Shown in pieces: positions 35,706 through 48,370 of a DNA stretch of 64,000 bases. The DNA is from Nemania diffusa. Taxonomy: Eukaryota > Ascomycota > Sordariomycetes > Xylariales > Xylariaceae. The stretch is taken from the NCBI GenBank assembly GCA_038501195.1, contig JBBPUQ010000009.1, forward strand, positions 3,286,001 through 3,350,000. Direction: 5' to 3'. The first letter of the stretch is position 1, and each line of letters opens with the position of its first letter. The notes below the pieces were generated by a model. It was not told the origin of the DNA. It did no database searches and worked only from the letters and a program-made list of their open reading frames with translations. A program made the position numbers and the translations under genes.

Positions 35706-37258
35706 TTAGGTAGCCGCCTGAATGCGCGTTTTCTTGCTTCGGCAAGGTCTCCGTGTTGGAGAGGGCGCTGGATGGACGCTGTACGTCGAGTGGGGATAGA
35801 CTGAGCCGGGTGAGTTGGATGTGGGGGAGCTTGAAGGTGAAGAGGCCGGCGTGCTTGAAGGAGGCGAGCTAGAGGGTGGCACAGTAGGAGATGCAGATGG
35901 AGGTACTGGGTAGCTGAAAGTTGGAGGAACAGAAGAGGACGGAGACCCAGATGGAGGCACGGGAAGAGACGAAGTCGGAGGTACTGATGAGGGTGGTACC
36001 GGTAGAGATGATGTTGGCGGAATCGACGAAGGAGGTGTCGGTAGAGACGAAGCTGGAGGTACCGATGAGGGAGGTACTGGTAGAGACGACGTGGGGGGGA
36101 TTGATGAAGGGGGTACCGGCAATGACGACGTTGGCGGGGTTGACGAAGGAGGGACTGGTAGCGACGACGTTGGCGGGACTGACGAAGGGGGTACTGGCAG
36201 AGACGACGTCGGCGGCACGGATGAAGGGGGTACCGGGAGAGAGGATGTTGGCGGTACTGATGAGGGAGGGACCGGGAAAGAGGACGTTGGCGGAGTTGAC
36301 GAAGGGGGTACCGGGAAAGATGACGATGCTGGAACTGATGATGGCGACGGCGACGGCGTCGGCGTCGGCGTATCGCTTGGCGTGTCACTCGGCGTTGGCG
36401 TTGGCGTCGGCGTATCGCTTGGAGACGGCGTTGGCGTCGGTGTTGGCGTGGGGGTGTCACTTGGTGTATCACTTGGAGTTGGTGTCGGCGTTGGCGTGTC
36501 ACTTGGAGTGGGCGTTACACATGTAGTGATTGCAGGTCCTAATAGTTTGTATTTGGTCAGTCTATGCTCAGTGAAAGGTGTTCGTTTTCAAGAAGTAACA
36601 TCAAAATGGAGGCCATGAAGGGAGTGGTGCATTGGTGGACCTACCCCTAACAACCGCATTGTCGATATAGGCATTGAATATTACTGGCGATCTGTATGGT
36701 GTACAGTAGACGTAAAAGCCAAAGATAAGGGTAGGACTTGTCGCCGTGTAGGTGCCACTGAATGTTTGCCACGCAGTATTGGTGTTGTGGTTGAATGTCA
36801 GGGTCCTATAGGCAAGAAGATTGGTCGTGGTAAGGGAGTCGTGGAAGAGATATACAATGCATTGCTCTGTGACAGAGTATGCCGAGGCGACGACGCCCTG
36901 CAAATCTACTGAGATGGTGTATTGGTCGCCAACCACGAGACTGGTTAGAGTCTGTTGCACCAGACTGTACGTCGCCGTAGATGGAATGAGCCTAGAAAAT
37001 GGTCTGTTAGATAGCTACTTGTAGTCTATAGGGTATATGAACGAAAACTGACAGAGAATCCTGGCCATCGCTAGCAAAGGCAGTGGTGATGCTGACAGCA
37101 CCGCCTGGGGTGATGTAGTTCCAGCCAGTCGTACCAGCTTCCCACGAAGGGTTCACCAGCAGATTAGGCGCCTGTTCTGTTGTGCAGGTTTCCTGACCAA
37201 CAACCGCCGAGGTCAAGAAGGCGATGGTCAACGCCGTGAAGCTTGGAAGGCGACCCAT
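35706..37258 (-). CDS. Secreted protein with CBM-like N-terminus and Pro/Ser repeat stalk
   Basis: A predicted secreted or wall protein of 461 aa from exons 37258-37053, 36991-36645 and 36538-35706. Residues 1 to about 21 form a signal peptide ([14 protein letters not shown]). Residues about 22-185 include [30 protein letters not shown] and a tail of beta-strand-like segments ([22 protein letters not shown]). That pattern is typical of fungal CBM4/9-like jelly-roll domains starting NLLxNPSFE. Then comes a PTPTPSDTP linker, ten copies of a 13-residue unit ([13 protein letters not shown]), and a further Pro/Ser region ending in the basic [18 protein letters not shown]. No GPI-anchor hydrophobic tail is visible. 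The stalk should be heavily O-mannosylated. An in-frame ATG upstream (37414) would bury the signal peptide, so 37258 is preferred. Carbohydrate binding is an inference. Confidence 0.75.
35943..36332 (-). repeat. 39-bp minisatellite, ten in-frame units
   Basis: Ten head-to-tail 39-bp units encode [13 protein letters not shown] with small variations: F for L in the two most N-terminal units, and T/I/V at the last position. Units differ mainly by synonymous or conservative changes, so it is an expandable coding minisatellite. A [14 protein letters not shown] low-complexity tract adjoins it on the N-terminal side. Confidence 0.9.
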
Positions 37259-40200
37259 AGTTCCGCGTTGAGACCGAGGAGCTATCAAGCGAACGACCTG
37301 GCTATGTGAACGAGCAGAATCTCGAACCGCGACGAGAAACGGATGATCATCTGCATCGTGGGCACCAACGCGGTTAATAAATGTATAAGGAAAACTAGAA
37401 AGCAATAGCTTCAAATACTAATATCAAAGCAGATCATCCGTGGCAGACGACTAGCAAAGACTCGTTGCTAATTCTTGTCGACGGCGTCTGCGGGAGCCCA
37501 GACCTTAGTACTAATCCATCTTCGTGATACTGAGACGAGTCCAACTTGGTCATGGTTGAATCCGCCGCATCCACCTCAGCTCAAGATTAGCGACATCATT
37601 GTCTAATAGATCGGTCCAGCTGAAAATAGGTCGGGCGCTAACAACGTGGCTCTGGCTCGTTCTCGAGAGCATACCCCTGACTAGCAATGCTGCTCTAGAC
37701 TTCAGCATAGAAGCACTACCCAGTAGGCAAGCAATTGAGTCATGTCACACTATGTAGGTAGTTAGTTCGTGGCCTGATGTAGAAACGAAGCACATGCGAA
37801 ATTTCATCATGATAAATATCAGCCGGCGGAACTCGACCTAAAGCTGTGATCGGCATCCACATTCGGACACACGCTCACGCACGCACACACTCATACTCTC
37901 TCTATGGCCCAGCAGATCCTAGACTATAGAATATAGTCTCGAGTTTGCAGTATCCAGCATGCGTTCGCTATTAGGATCAGGATGCGTACAGTCGGCACCA
38001 GGACTAGTACGACGTTGAGCCCACTAGGACCAATACCGACAGAACTTTTTAGTCCTTTAGCTCGGCCACACGTTTCTCGAGCAGAGCATTATAATGCGAA
38101 AGACTGCATGCCGCCTTCCTAAACGAGTCCGCAGCGTGATGATTGATGTCGGCGAGCTTCCCTAGTGGGCAGAGATTCAATTCTTGATTCTCTGACTTAC
38201 AGTCTGCCTCGTTAATATTGCTTGGCGTCATGGAAACTTAAAAGAGGAGGGGAGATGGCAGCGTTCGGGCTGCTAGCACAGAGTCGAGCTGGAGAATGAT
38301 ACTTTCCGCGTCGCAAAGAGCATGCCTAGTGACTGTAAAATCAATGTAAATGTTTCTCGCGCCAGTAAGAAGTCGTCTTTCAAAAGTGAGAGTGATGTGA
38401 CGTCGTAACGCTGTTTATATATATGGGTCTTATTATAAGTGCACCTATTTAAGAGTTAACGGTAGAAACGATAACCATTATTCCGAAGAACGGTAACAGA
38501 TACTAAGTAATAATACCATGAGGGGTGACTTGACAGAGATATCGTAACTAAGTTGGCAAGATTGTTTTCCTATTCGATTCTAAGAAGGGAGACAATATTC
38601 AGATTGATCACTGATGTATGGAATGGTTAGGTAGGTAGTTAGGAAATGTCTTGGCTATTATATCTTCTTAAACTGCATTATTATAGGAATTGTTGGTCCT
38701 AGAATAGAAACAGTGTTTTTTACATGTGTATATGTTCCCTCTTAGTATGTAGGCTCAGTTGTGGCTAAAAGCGGCATGGCTCGGTTAAAATTTCCGATGT
38801 AGTTCAAGACCATAAAACCTACCTAATGTAGGTGATAGATAATATGTACGGGTATGCACACCTTGTAAGCATGCCGAGGTGAGTACATACACCTATTCCT
38901 TTACTTGCGATACCGCGCTGATACTAGGTGCGTAGCTGAGAAAGAGATCACTTATACACTATGGGGCTAATCGGCAGGTAATTTTAAAAATATCCAACCG
39001 GGAGGCGGTTCCGAGGCCCTATAACGTTTTTGTATTAGGTATAGGTACGCCTAGACTCCCCCACAACATTCTCCTAATACTCTAGCAGATGTTACTGTCA
39101 TAAACCTATGTAGGTACACTGGCAACTAGCTTAATACACCTACATTTATCTACTTGGAGAGTGCGCTCATTCGTTCTTGCGTCATGTAAATCCTTCTAAC
39201 TTCAGCTTCACTTATAGTCCGTTTGAAATAGGCAGAGTTTCATATGTTATCTGCTTATCGTATATGCATAACATAAGCAGAAAAATGAGTAAAAATGACT
39301 GTTAGAGCGGGAGTACTACCTATATTGAGATCGCATGGTCATCGCGTACTAGAGTAACTATTTCACGGACCGAACTACGAACATACCGTCATTTTTCCTA
39401 GATAGAGCTTCAGTCTACAAGAGGTATGCATACGCACTTACAGTGTATGTATAAGCTTAAGGTGCTTTATAAGTAAGGAGGTGGTATATTGACTATAGTA
39501 TTGAAATATTAAACTAGTATTTTTAATCTAGTACATAGTACCTACATATGTACATTACCTACCTGGTCTTCACGCGCGCCGTTGTATACCGTAAACCGTA
39601 CATGTTTGGTAACAAGACGACCGGAATGCGGGCCCGTACGGAACTATATGCCGGGCCGTAGCTCAGGAAGCAAATTATTGAGGATATGGCGAATGCATTC
39701 AGACTAGGTAGATGGTAAATTTTAAGTATCATGGTCTTAATGCGAAGAGAGAATACACATGCTATTCAAAAAGCGCTAGCTTAGGTACCTACCATTGAGA
39801 TACCGGCGTTTCCCGCTTCGAAGTCTTCCAACAATCTATCTAGAGGCCGGACACAAGCAACAAGGTGACCCCCAAGCTTAGATGTGACCCGTCTCCGTAA
39901 GCCGAGTCCGGTATGCTTATAAACATCGAGCGAATAGTCATGTGCCTTCGAGTTGATGGATATAAAAAAAGAGTATCATCCACGATAAAAGCGAACCAAT
40001 CAATCTCATACTGGTTGGTACCTGCCTATGTACTCGTAAGACCGCCGCTATCTTATCCATCAACATTGCTTGCTTGTGCCGTTAGCCGAGAGTGGGAGAA
40101 CGGGATTGATTGACTGCTAGATAGGTTACGTTGTACAAGCTAAGTACGCAGCTGTCAACCCTATCCCGTTGTGATGGTATGTGCGACGACGGGTTCGACT

Positions 40201-41001
40201 AAGAAGTTTATCATGGATTATGATAAAAGCAAAATCGAGTTGAGACGAGGCGAACGATTACATACAGGTGCCCGAGAGGGATAAATAAGTCTATCCGTGG
40301 AATAGCTACCTACTGAGGTGTGAATTAATGAAATAGTAGAGTACCAGGTAGGTAGGTTGTTCGTTTGTTTGACAGCACTCGAAACAATAGCTACCTAGCG
40401 ATTTTTTTACCGTCTTGGCAAGTTAGACTTACTCAATACTAGTACGTCTCTAGTTACATCCGTACAACTCCTACCAAGGGTCGCGATGTTCAATTAACAG
40501 CAATACGTCTGGATATGAAGCAAATGGGAAAAATAAATAGTGGTAGGACAGGAGTAGGAAAAGGGTACAAGTCCCAAGACAATTAAGATTGCTTGTGCCG
40601 CCAGATTGCTGGTTTGTGCCCCTCTAAATGGGTCGGTCAAAATAGGGAGGCAACTTCCAACAAGCTGCTTCCTTCTTTCCCCAGGCGGTATAGAAGTTAT
40701 TGCCTGCCTTGTATGTAATCTAAGACCTGCGCGCCTTCTATCTGGTGTGTATATATGTATGGGTATGTGACCATTTCATCGTCCTTGCCATCGTCTGACT
40801 AATTCTCGACTTTTCTTTTTGCTCACCAATTAATTTTTTTTCTCAACAGTGACTTTATCCCCTTTACAAGTACCGATCCTTAGCCTACCCCGCTGCAACT
40901 GGAAACAAACGCCGCCACCGCCGTCACTGTAAGCAGGGTCGCCTTCTGGTCACCATCGCCTCTAACTTTTCTCAGACTGGTTGAATAGAATATCATTCGC
41001 T
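37259..41001. other. 3.7-kb intergenic region
   Basis: No convincing gene. A 60-codon frame at 38049-38231 (minus) has a protein-like composition but no homology I recognise. The rest is AT-rich with ACCTACCT motifs. The final 200 bp are CT-rich and probably the promoter and leader of the epimerase/reductase gene. Confidence 0.55.
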
Positions 41002-41953
41002 ATGACGGCCAATCGCTTTCTCATCTGGGGAGGTCGAGGCTGGGTGGCTGGCCACCTGGAAGCCATTTTAAAGAGCCAGGGAAAGGTAGTTTATATGACT
41101 ACGGTGCGCATGGAGGACCGCGAAGCTGTCAAGGCCGAGCTAGACAAGATCAAGCCCACCCATGTCCTAAACTGCGCCGGCTGCACTGGGCGTCCCAATG
41201 TCGACTGGTGCGAGGACCACCAGGAAGAGACCATGCGGTCTAACGTGATTGGCACCCTCAATCTCACTGACTGCTGCTCCCTCGCCGGCATTCATTGCAC
41301 CGTCTTTGCCACCGGCTGCATTTACCACTATGACGAGACCCACCCGGTCGGTGGTCCGGGATACAAGGAGACGGACCTGGCCAATTTTAAGGGCAGCTTC
41401 TACTCTGAGACCAAGGGCCACGTCGAGGAGGTGAGATGCTCCCTATCCTTAATATCTATTATGATAGAATTCGTATGATACTAACCCTAGTCCTTCTCGT
41501 TAGATTATGAAATATTACACTAACTGTCTGATCCTGCGCCTACGCATGCCCGTCTCGGATGACCTACACCCACGCAATTTCGTCACCAAAATTAGCAAGT
41601 ATGAACGGGTGGTCGACATACCCAACAGTAACACCATCCTGACCGATCTGTTGCCTGCATCGATTCTGATGGCCGAACACAATGAGACGGGCATCTATAA
41701 CTTCACAAACCCCGGCGCCATCAGCCATAACGAGGTGCTATCTCTCTTCAAGACCATCATCCGCCCCGACTTCACGTGGAAGAATTTCACCGTCGAGGAG
41801 CAAGCCAAAGTGATCAAAGCCGGCCGTAGCAATTGTCTACTAGATACGACAAAGCTAGAGAGTAAGCTCAAGGAGTACGGCTACTCAGTGCCTGAGATAC
41901 ACGAGGCTTATAGGCAGTGCTTCGAGAGGATGAAAGCCGCAGGGGTAAAATGA
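41002..41953 (+). CDS. UDP-4-keto-6-deoxyglucose 3,5-epimerase/4-reductase (UDP-rhamnose synthesis)
   Basis: A bifunctional NAD(P)-dependent short-chain dehydrogenase of 292 aa, exons 41002-41430 and 41504-41953. It closely resembles the C-terminal half of plant RHM and the stand-alone UER1/NRS-ER proteins, which turn UDP-4-keto-6-deoxyglucose into UDP-L-rhamnose. The Rossmann motif is GGRGWVAG near residue 10. Family-specific blocks are PTHVLNCAGCTGRPNVDWCE, FATGCIYHYDETHP, FYSETKGHVEE (catalytic Tyr-x-x-x-Lys), LRLRMPVSDDLHPRNFVTKI, YNFTNPGAISHNEVL and FTWKNFTVEEQAKVI. The first ATG in frame is at 41002. The companion UDP-glucose 4,6-dehydratase is not in this window. Homologues in Botrytis and Verticillium supply rhamnose for surface glycans. 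Confidence 0.94.
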
Positions 41954-42944
41954 GGGTGGTGATCCCAAAACTACACAACCAATCGCTTTCCACTAGCCAA
42001 AGATAGGCACCCTAAGTAGAGGGTATCAGAATGCTCCTAATAGACGTCGAATGATGATATGAAAGGCACAGGGGGCAGCCGATTATCGGCTTTGTCTCTT
42101 TAAGAGTGCCAGGCTGGACTGCGCATGCAAAAGCGAGCTATCTTATTCCCCGATGTACTATTAGTAGTTTGGGAGATGGTCAACGACGTGTCCTCGGCGA
42201 TCAAGACGCTGTATCTAATTAGTTCCTCAGATGGTGTTTAAGCTTCAAATCCAATCGAGATATGAGCAGAGATTGAAGCCATGTAATAAAGACCTATCTG
42301 CCTACCTATTTATCTACAAGACTTATTGACATGTGAGAGCGGAAACAAGCGACGTGGCTGGGGTGGTTGTGGCGCGGGGCAGGATTGAGAAGAACCTTGG
42401 AACTGCATTAGGTATGTAGTAGGTACTGTAGCAGTGTACTGTGCTGTACAGTTAATTATGTACCGAACGCAACCCGGGAAAGTGGGAAGTTCACCTTAAG
42501 ACTTAGGCTACTTATGTATTCTGTAGCCTGTAGGTGCACAAGGTATCCCAGCCAGAAAGTCGTCATACCTTATCAGCCTCTGCCTGAGGTACATCATTGC
42601 ATCAACTAGGTACCTTTTTCCTTCTCGACTTCTCAATCGTCTCTTTCTAACCTAACATTTTCCTATGCGTACAAAGCCCTAGATACCATTCATACTACCA
42701 CGGCTCGCTTGATTCAGACTGCGACGGCTGTTTCTGCATCAGAGCTTACAGTTGTGCCTGACCAGTGCAAACAGTACCCCTCCAACGAGATAAAAATAAA
42801 ATACTTCGAGCCCCCCCAATCCGCCCATTCATACATAATACATAGATACCTACCTACGCATACGTCTTGACAAAGACACCACAACAGAACACACATCCCC
42901 ACATACTTCCAGTACATCACACATATCCGATAAACATTGTAAAT
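41954..42944. other. Intergenic between epimerase/reductase and DnaJ genes
   Basis: No gene is seen. It contains a TACTGTA-rich palindromic stretch near 42418-42455. The A/C-rich leader of the DnaJ gene lies at about 42830-42944. Confidence 0.55.
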
Positions 42945-44648
42945 ATGGTTGTCGATACTACCTACTATGATGCCCTAGGTGTCAAGCCCACCGCTACCGA
43001 GATCGAAATAAAAAAGGCGTACCGGAAGCTCGCCATCGTTCATCACCCAGGTGCGCATCGCATAGTGCCGTGTTCCGTTCCATACAAGTGCCTAGACACT
43101 TCACTTACTTGCGATCGAGTGGCTAACTATGGCGGTCTCGTCCAGACAAGAACCCCAACGATCCCACGGCGCACGAGAAATTCCAGACCATCGGTGAAGC
43201 CTACCAAGTATTGTCCGACAAGGACTTGCGGGCCGCCTACGACAAATATGGAAAAGAGAGCGCAAAGCCCGGCGAGGGCTTCGTCGACCCCGCAGAGTTC
43301 TTCAGCAGCATCTTCGGTGGCGAGGCCTTTGTGGATTGGATCGGCGAGATCAGTCTCATGAAAGATCTAAACACGGCCATGGAGATCACAACCGAAGACC
43401 AGGATGACGCCGAGTTCCCCGGCACAAAAGATGCCATCAACGAGAGCGCCAAAGAAGCCACAGCGTCCAGCAACGCTCCCCCGCCCACCGTTGTCGTCGA
43501 GGACGAGCCCGAGACGGTCGCATCGGAGACAGCGGCGAACGCGGGAGAGACTCATGATAGCACAGCCAAGCAAGAGGAAGCACCCCTTCCGCCACGGCAG
43601 CCCTCCCCGCAGCCCTCCCCTGCCCCGAGCGCTTCCGGTACCTCGACTCCGTCCAAATATGCCATACCCATGCGGCCCGCACTCATGGATCGCCCGTCCG
43701 ACGAGTCGCATGTAGCAGATGGGCAGACCGAGGAAGAGAAAGAACTGCGGAAGAAGGAGAAGAAGAAGGGCTTGACCAAGGAGCAACGCGAGAAACTGGC
43801 CGCATACGAGGCTGAACGAGCTAAGGTCCGTCAGGAGCGTGTCGATACGCTTTCCCGCAAGCTGATCGACCGGATATCTGTCTGGACCGAGACCGATAAG
43901 GGTGCCGATGTCACCAAAGCCTTCCAGGATAAGACGGCTCTCGAGGTGGAAAACCTCAAGATAGAAAGCTTTGGTCTCGATATCCTGCATGCTATCGGCG
44001 CCGTATACTTTTCCAAGGCTACCGCCCTGCTCAAGTCCCAGAAGTTCCTCGGCATCGGCGGATTTTTCAGCCGGGTCAAGGACAAGGGCACGTTTTTCAA
44101 GGAGACCTGGAACACTATCTCTTCGGCCATCGACGCGCAGCAGACCATGGAAGAAATGGCTCGCATGGAGGAGGCCGGAGGCGAGGACTGGACGGACGAG
44201 AAGAAGATGGAGTATGAGCGAAAGGTCACGGGCAAGATTCTGAATGCTGCTTGGCGCGGCAGCAAGTACGAAATCCAGGGCGTCTTGCGCGAGGTCTGCG
44301 ATGCCGTGCTCTACGATAAAAGGGTGCCCCTGAGCAAGCGTTTAGAACGCGCGCAGGCTCTCGTTCTCATGGCTGATATTCTATCCAAGGTACGACTGCA
44401 ACTACAGCACTTTTGCTGCCTCTCTTTCCTTTCCTTTCTTGTGTTTTCTTTCTCTTTAATATGAATTATATTATGTACGGACCACTAATTGTCGTCATCT
44501 ATAGGCCCAGAGATCACCTGAAGAAGAAGGCGATTATATGGCGTTTGAACAGCTGGTGGCCGAGGCAGCCATGAAGAAAGAGAAAGATTCAAAAAAGAAA
44601 GGCAAGGATAAGGAGGGGAAGAAGAGAAGCAGCGACGTCTCGGCTTAG
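42945..44648 (+). CDS. DnaJ (Hsp40) protein with C-terminal DnaJ-X domain, Caj1/Djp1-like
   Basis: A Hsp70 co-chaperone of 497 aa from exons 42945-43050, 43146-44389 and 44505-44648. The J-domain covers residues about 5-70 with [20 protein letters not shown] and the HPD motif at 34-36; intron 1 splits the Asp codon (CCA G|AC). A short glycine/phenylalanine-like segment ([16 protein letters not shown]) follows. Then comes an acidic Pro/Ser-rich linker (about residues 100-240), a Lys/Glu-rich coiled coil ([20 protein letters not shown]), and the X domain, with [20 protein letters not shown] and [20 protein letters not shown]. The C-terminus is a Lys-rich tail. Yeast relatives act in peroxisomal import (Djp1) or at the membrane and nucleus (Caj1); the exact role here is open. 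It converges with the esterase-family gene. Confidence 0.93.
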
Positions 44649-45444
44649 ACGCCCAACTATAAAAACAGGCGGCTGTGTTTGAAATGGTACATGACAAATG
44701 TGTGTGTCTTTTGGGGTGTTAATCTACCTGCTCGGTTGACGTGCTCCTATCGAGTTGAACCATGACGATCTATATTGTAGATGGGCGACTTTTCGATCAG
44801 TTCACACATAGTGCCAGTACACACGAGATAAAGTCTAGCAAAGCGATTGCGGGAAGCTTTTCTCTAGAACTCTCGTAAGGGGGAGGTTAAGACTGCGAAG
44901 ACACAGTTAGGTCAGGGACCCGGGTTTGCGAAAATAAGTTTCGGCTATGGACGGCATTTATCTAATGCAAGCGCGGATTCTTTTTGGGATACTCGATTAG
45001 ACAGACACATCTAAGATACGGACTCCCTCGCCTCACTGGTAAAGGGAGAAGAGGCACGGGAGGGAAGATGAGATACAACCCAAGGTTTTGACATAGCGAT
45101 TTAATCACCTCTCTTTACTTAATTAGACGGATTTTGTTCTTCGATGTTGGTTTGTAAGCGAGGCGGGATGAGGGGATGCTATCGAAGCTATTGACTCGCA
45201 ACTTGTGCTTTGGTTATTTACCGGAGGTGCTTAGAAACTACCTACCTACCTACCTATCTACCTTACCTTGCATTGTCAGGCAGATTGAAGTTGCTGCCAT
45301 CCTTGACGGTTGGGTCTATATACCCCTTCCTATCACTTTTCCTCCTCTCCGAGTTATTCTAAACTGACTACTTACCGATCACACTTGAGAAACTAATACG
45401 AACTACAGATACACACCCCCTTTGTTTTCTCTCCCCCTCCTTCC
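44649..45444. other. Intergenic between two convergent genes
   Basis: This is 3' flanking DNA. It holds an (ACCT)4-type microsatellite near 45238-45255 and nothing else that I can identify. Confidence 0.55.
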
Positions 45445-47461
45445 TCACAGCCCAAAAGGATACGTCTCCCCCACAGCCAGCGGCTCGCGCGGCTGAGCCG
45501 TCTCGAACGGCCGCAGCGCCTCTGTGCGATCGAACCACACGAAGGCGTCGTACTGGCGCGGCAGCACGCTCTCGACGTAGTGGCTCTGGCGCTCCGTGTC
45601 GGGGCGGTAGACGACGCCGATGAAGCGCTGGAGCAACCTCTGCTCCTCCCTGCCCTCCTCCTCCTCTTCCCCTTCTTCATTATCATTATTGTTGTGCTTC
45701 ACGGAGGACTGTGGCGGTAGTAGCGGCGCGGTAGGCAGCAGGAAGGACCCGATCCCGACGTCGTGTAGCGCGCGCTCCCAACTGTCGGCCCGCGACGGCG
45801 TCACGGGCACCACGCGCATCGGCCCGTCCCACTCGGACGCGGCGGCGACGGTGCCTGCGTGCGTGCCGCAGCCTATGATGCTCACCTCGCCTTCGCGCGG
45901 GAAGGCCTCGCGGCAGAGCTGGCCGAGATTCACCTCCCTGCGGTTGTTACGGCTGCGGCGCGCAGCAGCAGTGGTGGTGGGAGTAGCTGTCGCGGGCCCG
46001 GACCACCGCGCGTCGCCGACGTGCGAGTTGTGCGCCCACACCACGGCCTTGGCGTTGCTGCGTTGATTTAGTAGGCGTTGCAGCACGGCGGACATGTGCG
46101 TGTCCCGCAGGTTCCAGGACGAGCGGTCGCCGCGGTAGAGGGCGCGGTAGTAGGCTTCTGCGTCGGCGACGACGCGGGCGTTCATCTCGGCGTCGAGGTA
46201 GGACTCGGTCGTTGAGGGGTGGGTTGCTAGGTCTGGGTGGTAGGGCGATGTTAGTTTTTTTTCGTTTTACTGGTTTTGAGGATCAGGGGGCGCTTCTACG
46301 TCTTGTTAAGGGGGTCGGACATGTGGGAATGCGGAGTGTGGATAATTAGGCGAGGTAAGAAGGCTCGTGGGTGCGTACCGAGACGTGCTGAGAGGAGATC
46401 CTGCAGCATTCGCACAACGCTTGCTTCGCAGGAGACGCTGGAAGAGCGCAGGGTTGCGAGCCCGTATTCGGACGGGTCGTCGAGCCACGGCTCTAGACGA
46501 CCGTACCGGCGGCGGGCGGCTTTGGCGAGAGTTGGGTCTACCTTGATCATGAAGGGAAGAGGTTAGCTGCGCTGTTTATTTCTCTTCCTTGGTGCGTATA
46601 TATCAGGCATATAGTCTTGAGAATGAACGTATATATACTTATGTAAAAGGGGTTGGAATGTCGGTTGAAAGACACGCTTAGTTTTGAGACGAACGCATCT
46701 GACGAGAGAATCGCAAACATACACGATCCAGGTAATCAACGACAGCCCGCATCGACCGCCCCATGCTATACAAGTCGAGCCCGTTAAACGAGGTGCGCCG
46801 GCGCATGGGCAGCGCGGCGTTGTGCTCGCGCAGCCAGTCGACGAACTCCTGCGTCTCAGCATTGCGCCACATCCAGCGCGGGAAGTGATCGAACGCCCGC
46901 ATCGTGTGCACGTCCGACGCCGACGACGAAGACGGCGATGAAGAGGAGGACCGGCGGGGGTGCAGCCGCGTGTAGTGGTCGACGGTGCGCGCGTCCGGCC
47001 AGTCGCCCTCTATGCACACCGTGTCGAAGCCGTGCTCGGAGATCAGCCGCTTCGTGATGGCCGCGCGGGCCCGGTAGAACTCCGAGGTGCCGTGGCTGTT
47101 TTTTTCACACCCGTCTTTGTTATTTATTTATTTATTTGCGGATAAAGTTGAACAGGGAGTAAGTTCGATGGCTTGGGCATTTGGGATGTGGTGGTAGTAA
47201 AGGGGTATTATACGCCTGTTCGTGTTGCGGGTGGGTAGCTAGCTATCGAGAAGTATATAAGTAATAGAGGGGGAGAAAGAAAGAGGATATATGAAAATAA
47301 ACAACATGCCTCGCATCGCCAATGAGCACCAGACGGGCGCTCCCGAACTGATCAAAATACGAGCCGAAGGAGCTGTCGTTGATATTTGGAAGTTCTCTCG
47401 CGGCGTCTCTTATAGTATTCCGCAGGTCTTGCGCCATCTTTCTTCCGAGTCTGAAGACCAT
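45445..47461 (-). CDS. Erythromycin-esterase-family hydrolase
   Basis: A predicted hydrolase of the EreA/EreB superfamily (PF05139), about 483-491 aa. Exons are 47461-47310, 47095-46723, 46541-46379 and 46232-45445. The hallmark GDASHGTSEFY is formed only if intron 1 uses a GC donor (AG|GC...AG). The conserved helix RAAITKRLISEHGFDTVCIE, DWPDARTVDHY and YLDRVDPTLAKAARRRYG, WAHNSHVGDAR and IIGCGTHAGTV follow, carrying the usual catalytic His/Glu set. Inserts of Ser (SSSSSPSSSS) and Asn/Glu repeats are lineage-specific. The start is uncertain: 47461 or 47437 (MAQDLRNTIRD). Bacterial members open macrolide lactones. Fungal homologues are uncharacterised, so an antibiotic role should not be assumed. 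No signal peptide is seen. Confidence 0.88.
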
Positions 47462-48370
47462 CGATCTTATTTGACCTTGTCACTAACTATATCTGATCCA
47501 GTATTGATAGTTTATTGTTTGATGCTCGAGTTAGAATTTGGCCATTTTCTTGGTATGTAACCTTATGGTGTACCTGATATACTCCAGATAGTATACCTAG
47601 CATAGGAGGCGGTGATCTCAGATCTTTGCGTCATATCCACGAAAACTCGGGGTAATCATCACCACGAGTCATAAAAGAGGGAGGGGAGGGGGCGAAACAT
47701 GGAACACCATCGCAGACACTCAGGCCCATCCGTTATCAACCGCATATATCTAGTCGGTTATCCATAAGAAGCCATGACTTGAGGACATGAAATTCTTATT
47801 TCCCTGATATTTCAACTAGTTAATAATATTTGATGGATTTATTCCTCTGCCAGGTGTATGGACATGAAATGACCTAGGTTACGTGTATGCAAAGTATCTG
47901 TCTATGTACACCTTTCTACGTCGTCAATTCAGGGCGACTTTTAGCTATTTCTAGCAACTTGCCTCTTCTAGGCTCTAGATGTTGCTCGACCGACTGACTC
48001 TCTAGCCGGCGGGAAATGGGGTATCATTACAAATGGGGTTTTTTTTTTCAGGAAAAGACGTCAAGACGGCCGAGGCGATGATGGGTTCGTAGTGCTGGCT
48101 CTAATCCATGGTGTGTTGCGGGTATTCTGTTGCTGGTACAGTCGCGACAAAGAAAAAAAAATGAGGATGTGAAGTTCAAGTAGACCAAATCAAAGAGATC
48201 TTGGGCACGCCTACCATGAAGCTTGCCAACCCAAAGAATATAACGCCGTCGCTACCATCGTTTATGCCTATGCGCCGAGCCCAACCCTGTATGGCTTTAG
48301 AAAACAAACAAAGAAATCGGTCCCCTAAGGAGCGGTGATTGGTGTTGTCGAGCCTTGTCCTCGTCTTTGC
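47462..48370. other. Intergenic between the esterase-family and coiled-coil genes
   Basis: No gene is seen. It holds an AT-rich stretch and short A/T runs. The promoter of the esterase-family gene should lie in its left part. Confidence 0.55.

Noticed and set aside
36091..36618. Glycine/aspartate-rich plus-strand frame (repeats of [13 protein letters not shown])
   Set aside because: It is the antisense of the [19 protein letters not shown] minisatellite. The sense strand has a signal peptide, a domain and consistent splice sites.
37310..37335. GGTTCGAGATT on the minus strand, like a tRNA B box
   Set aside because: The flanks do not form a T-stem, and no A box or acceptor stem is present at the right spacing.
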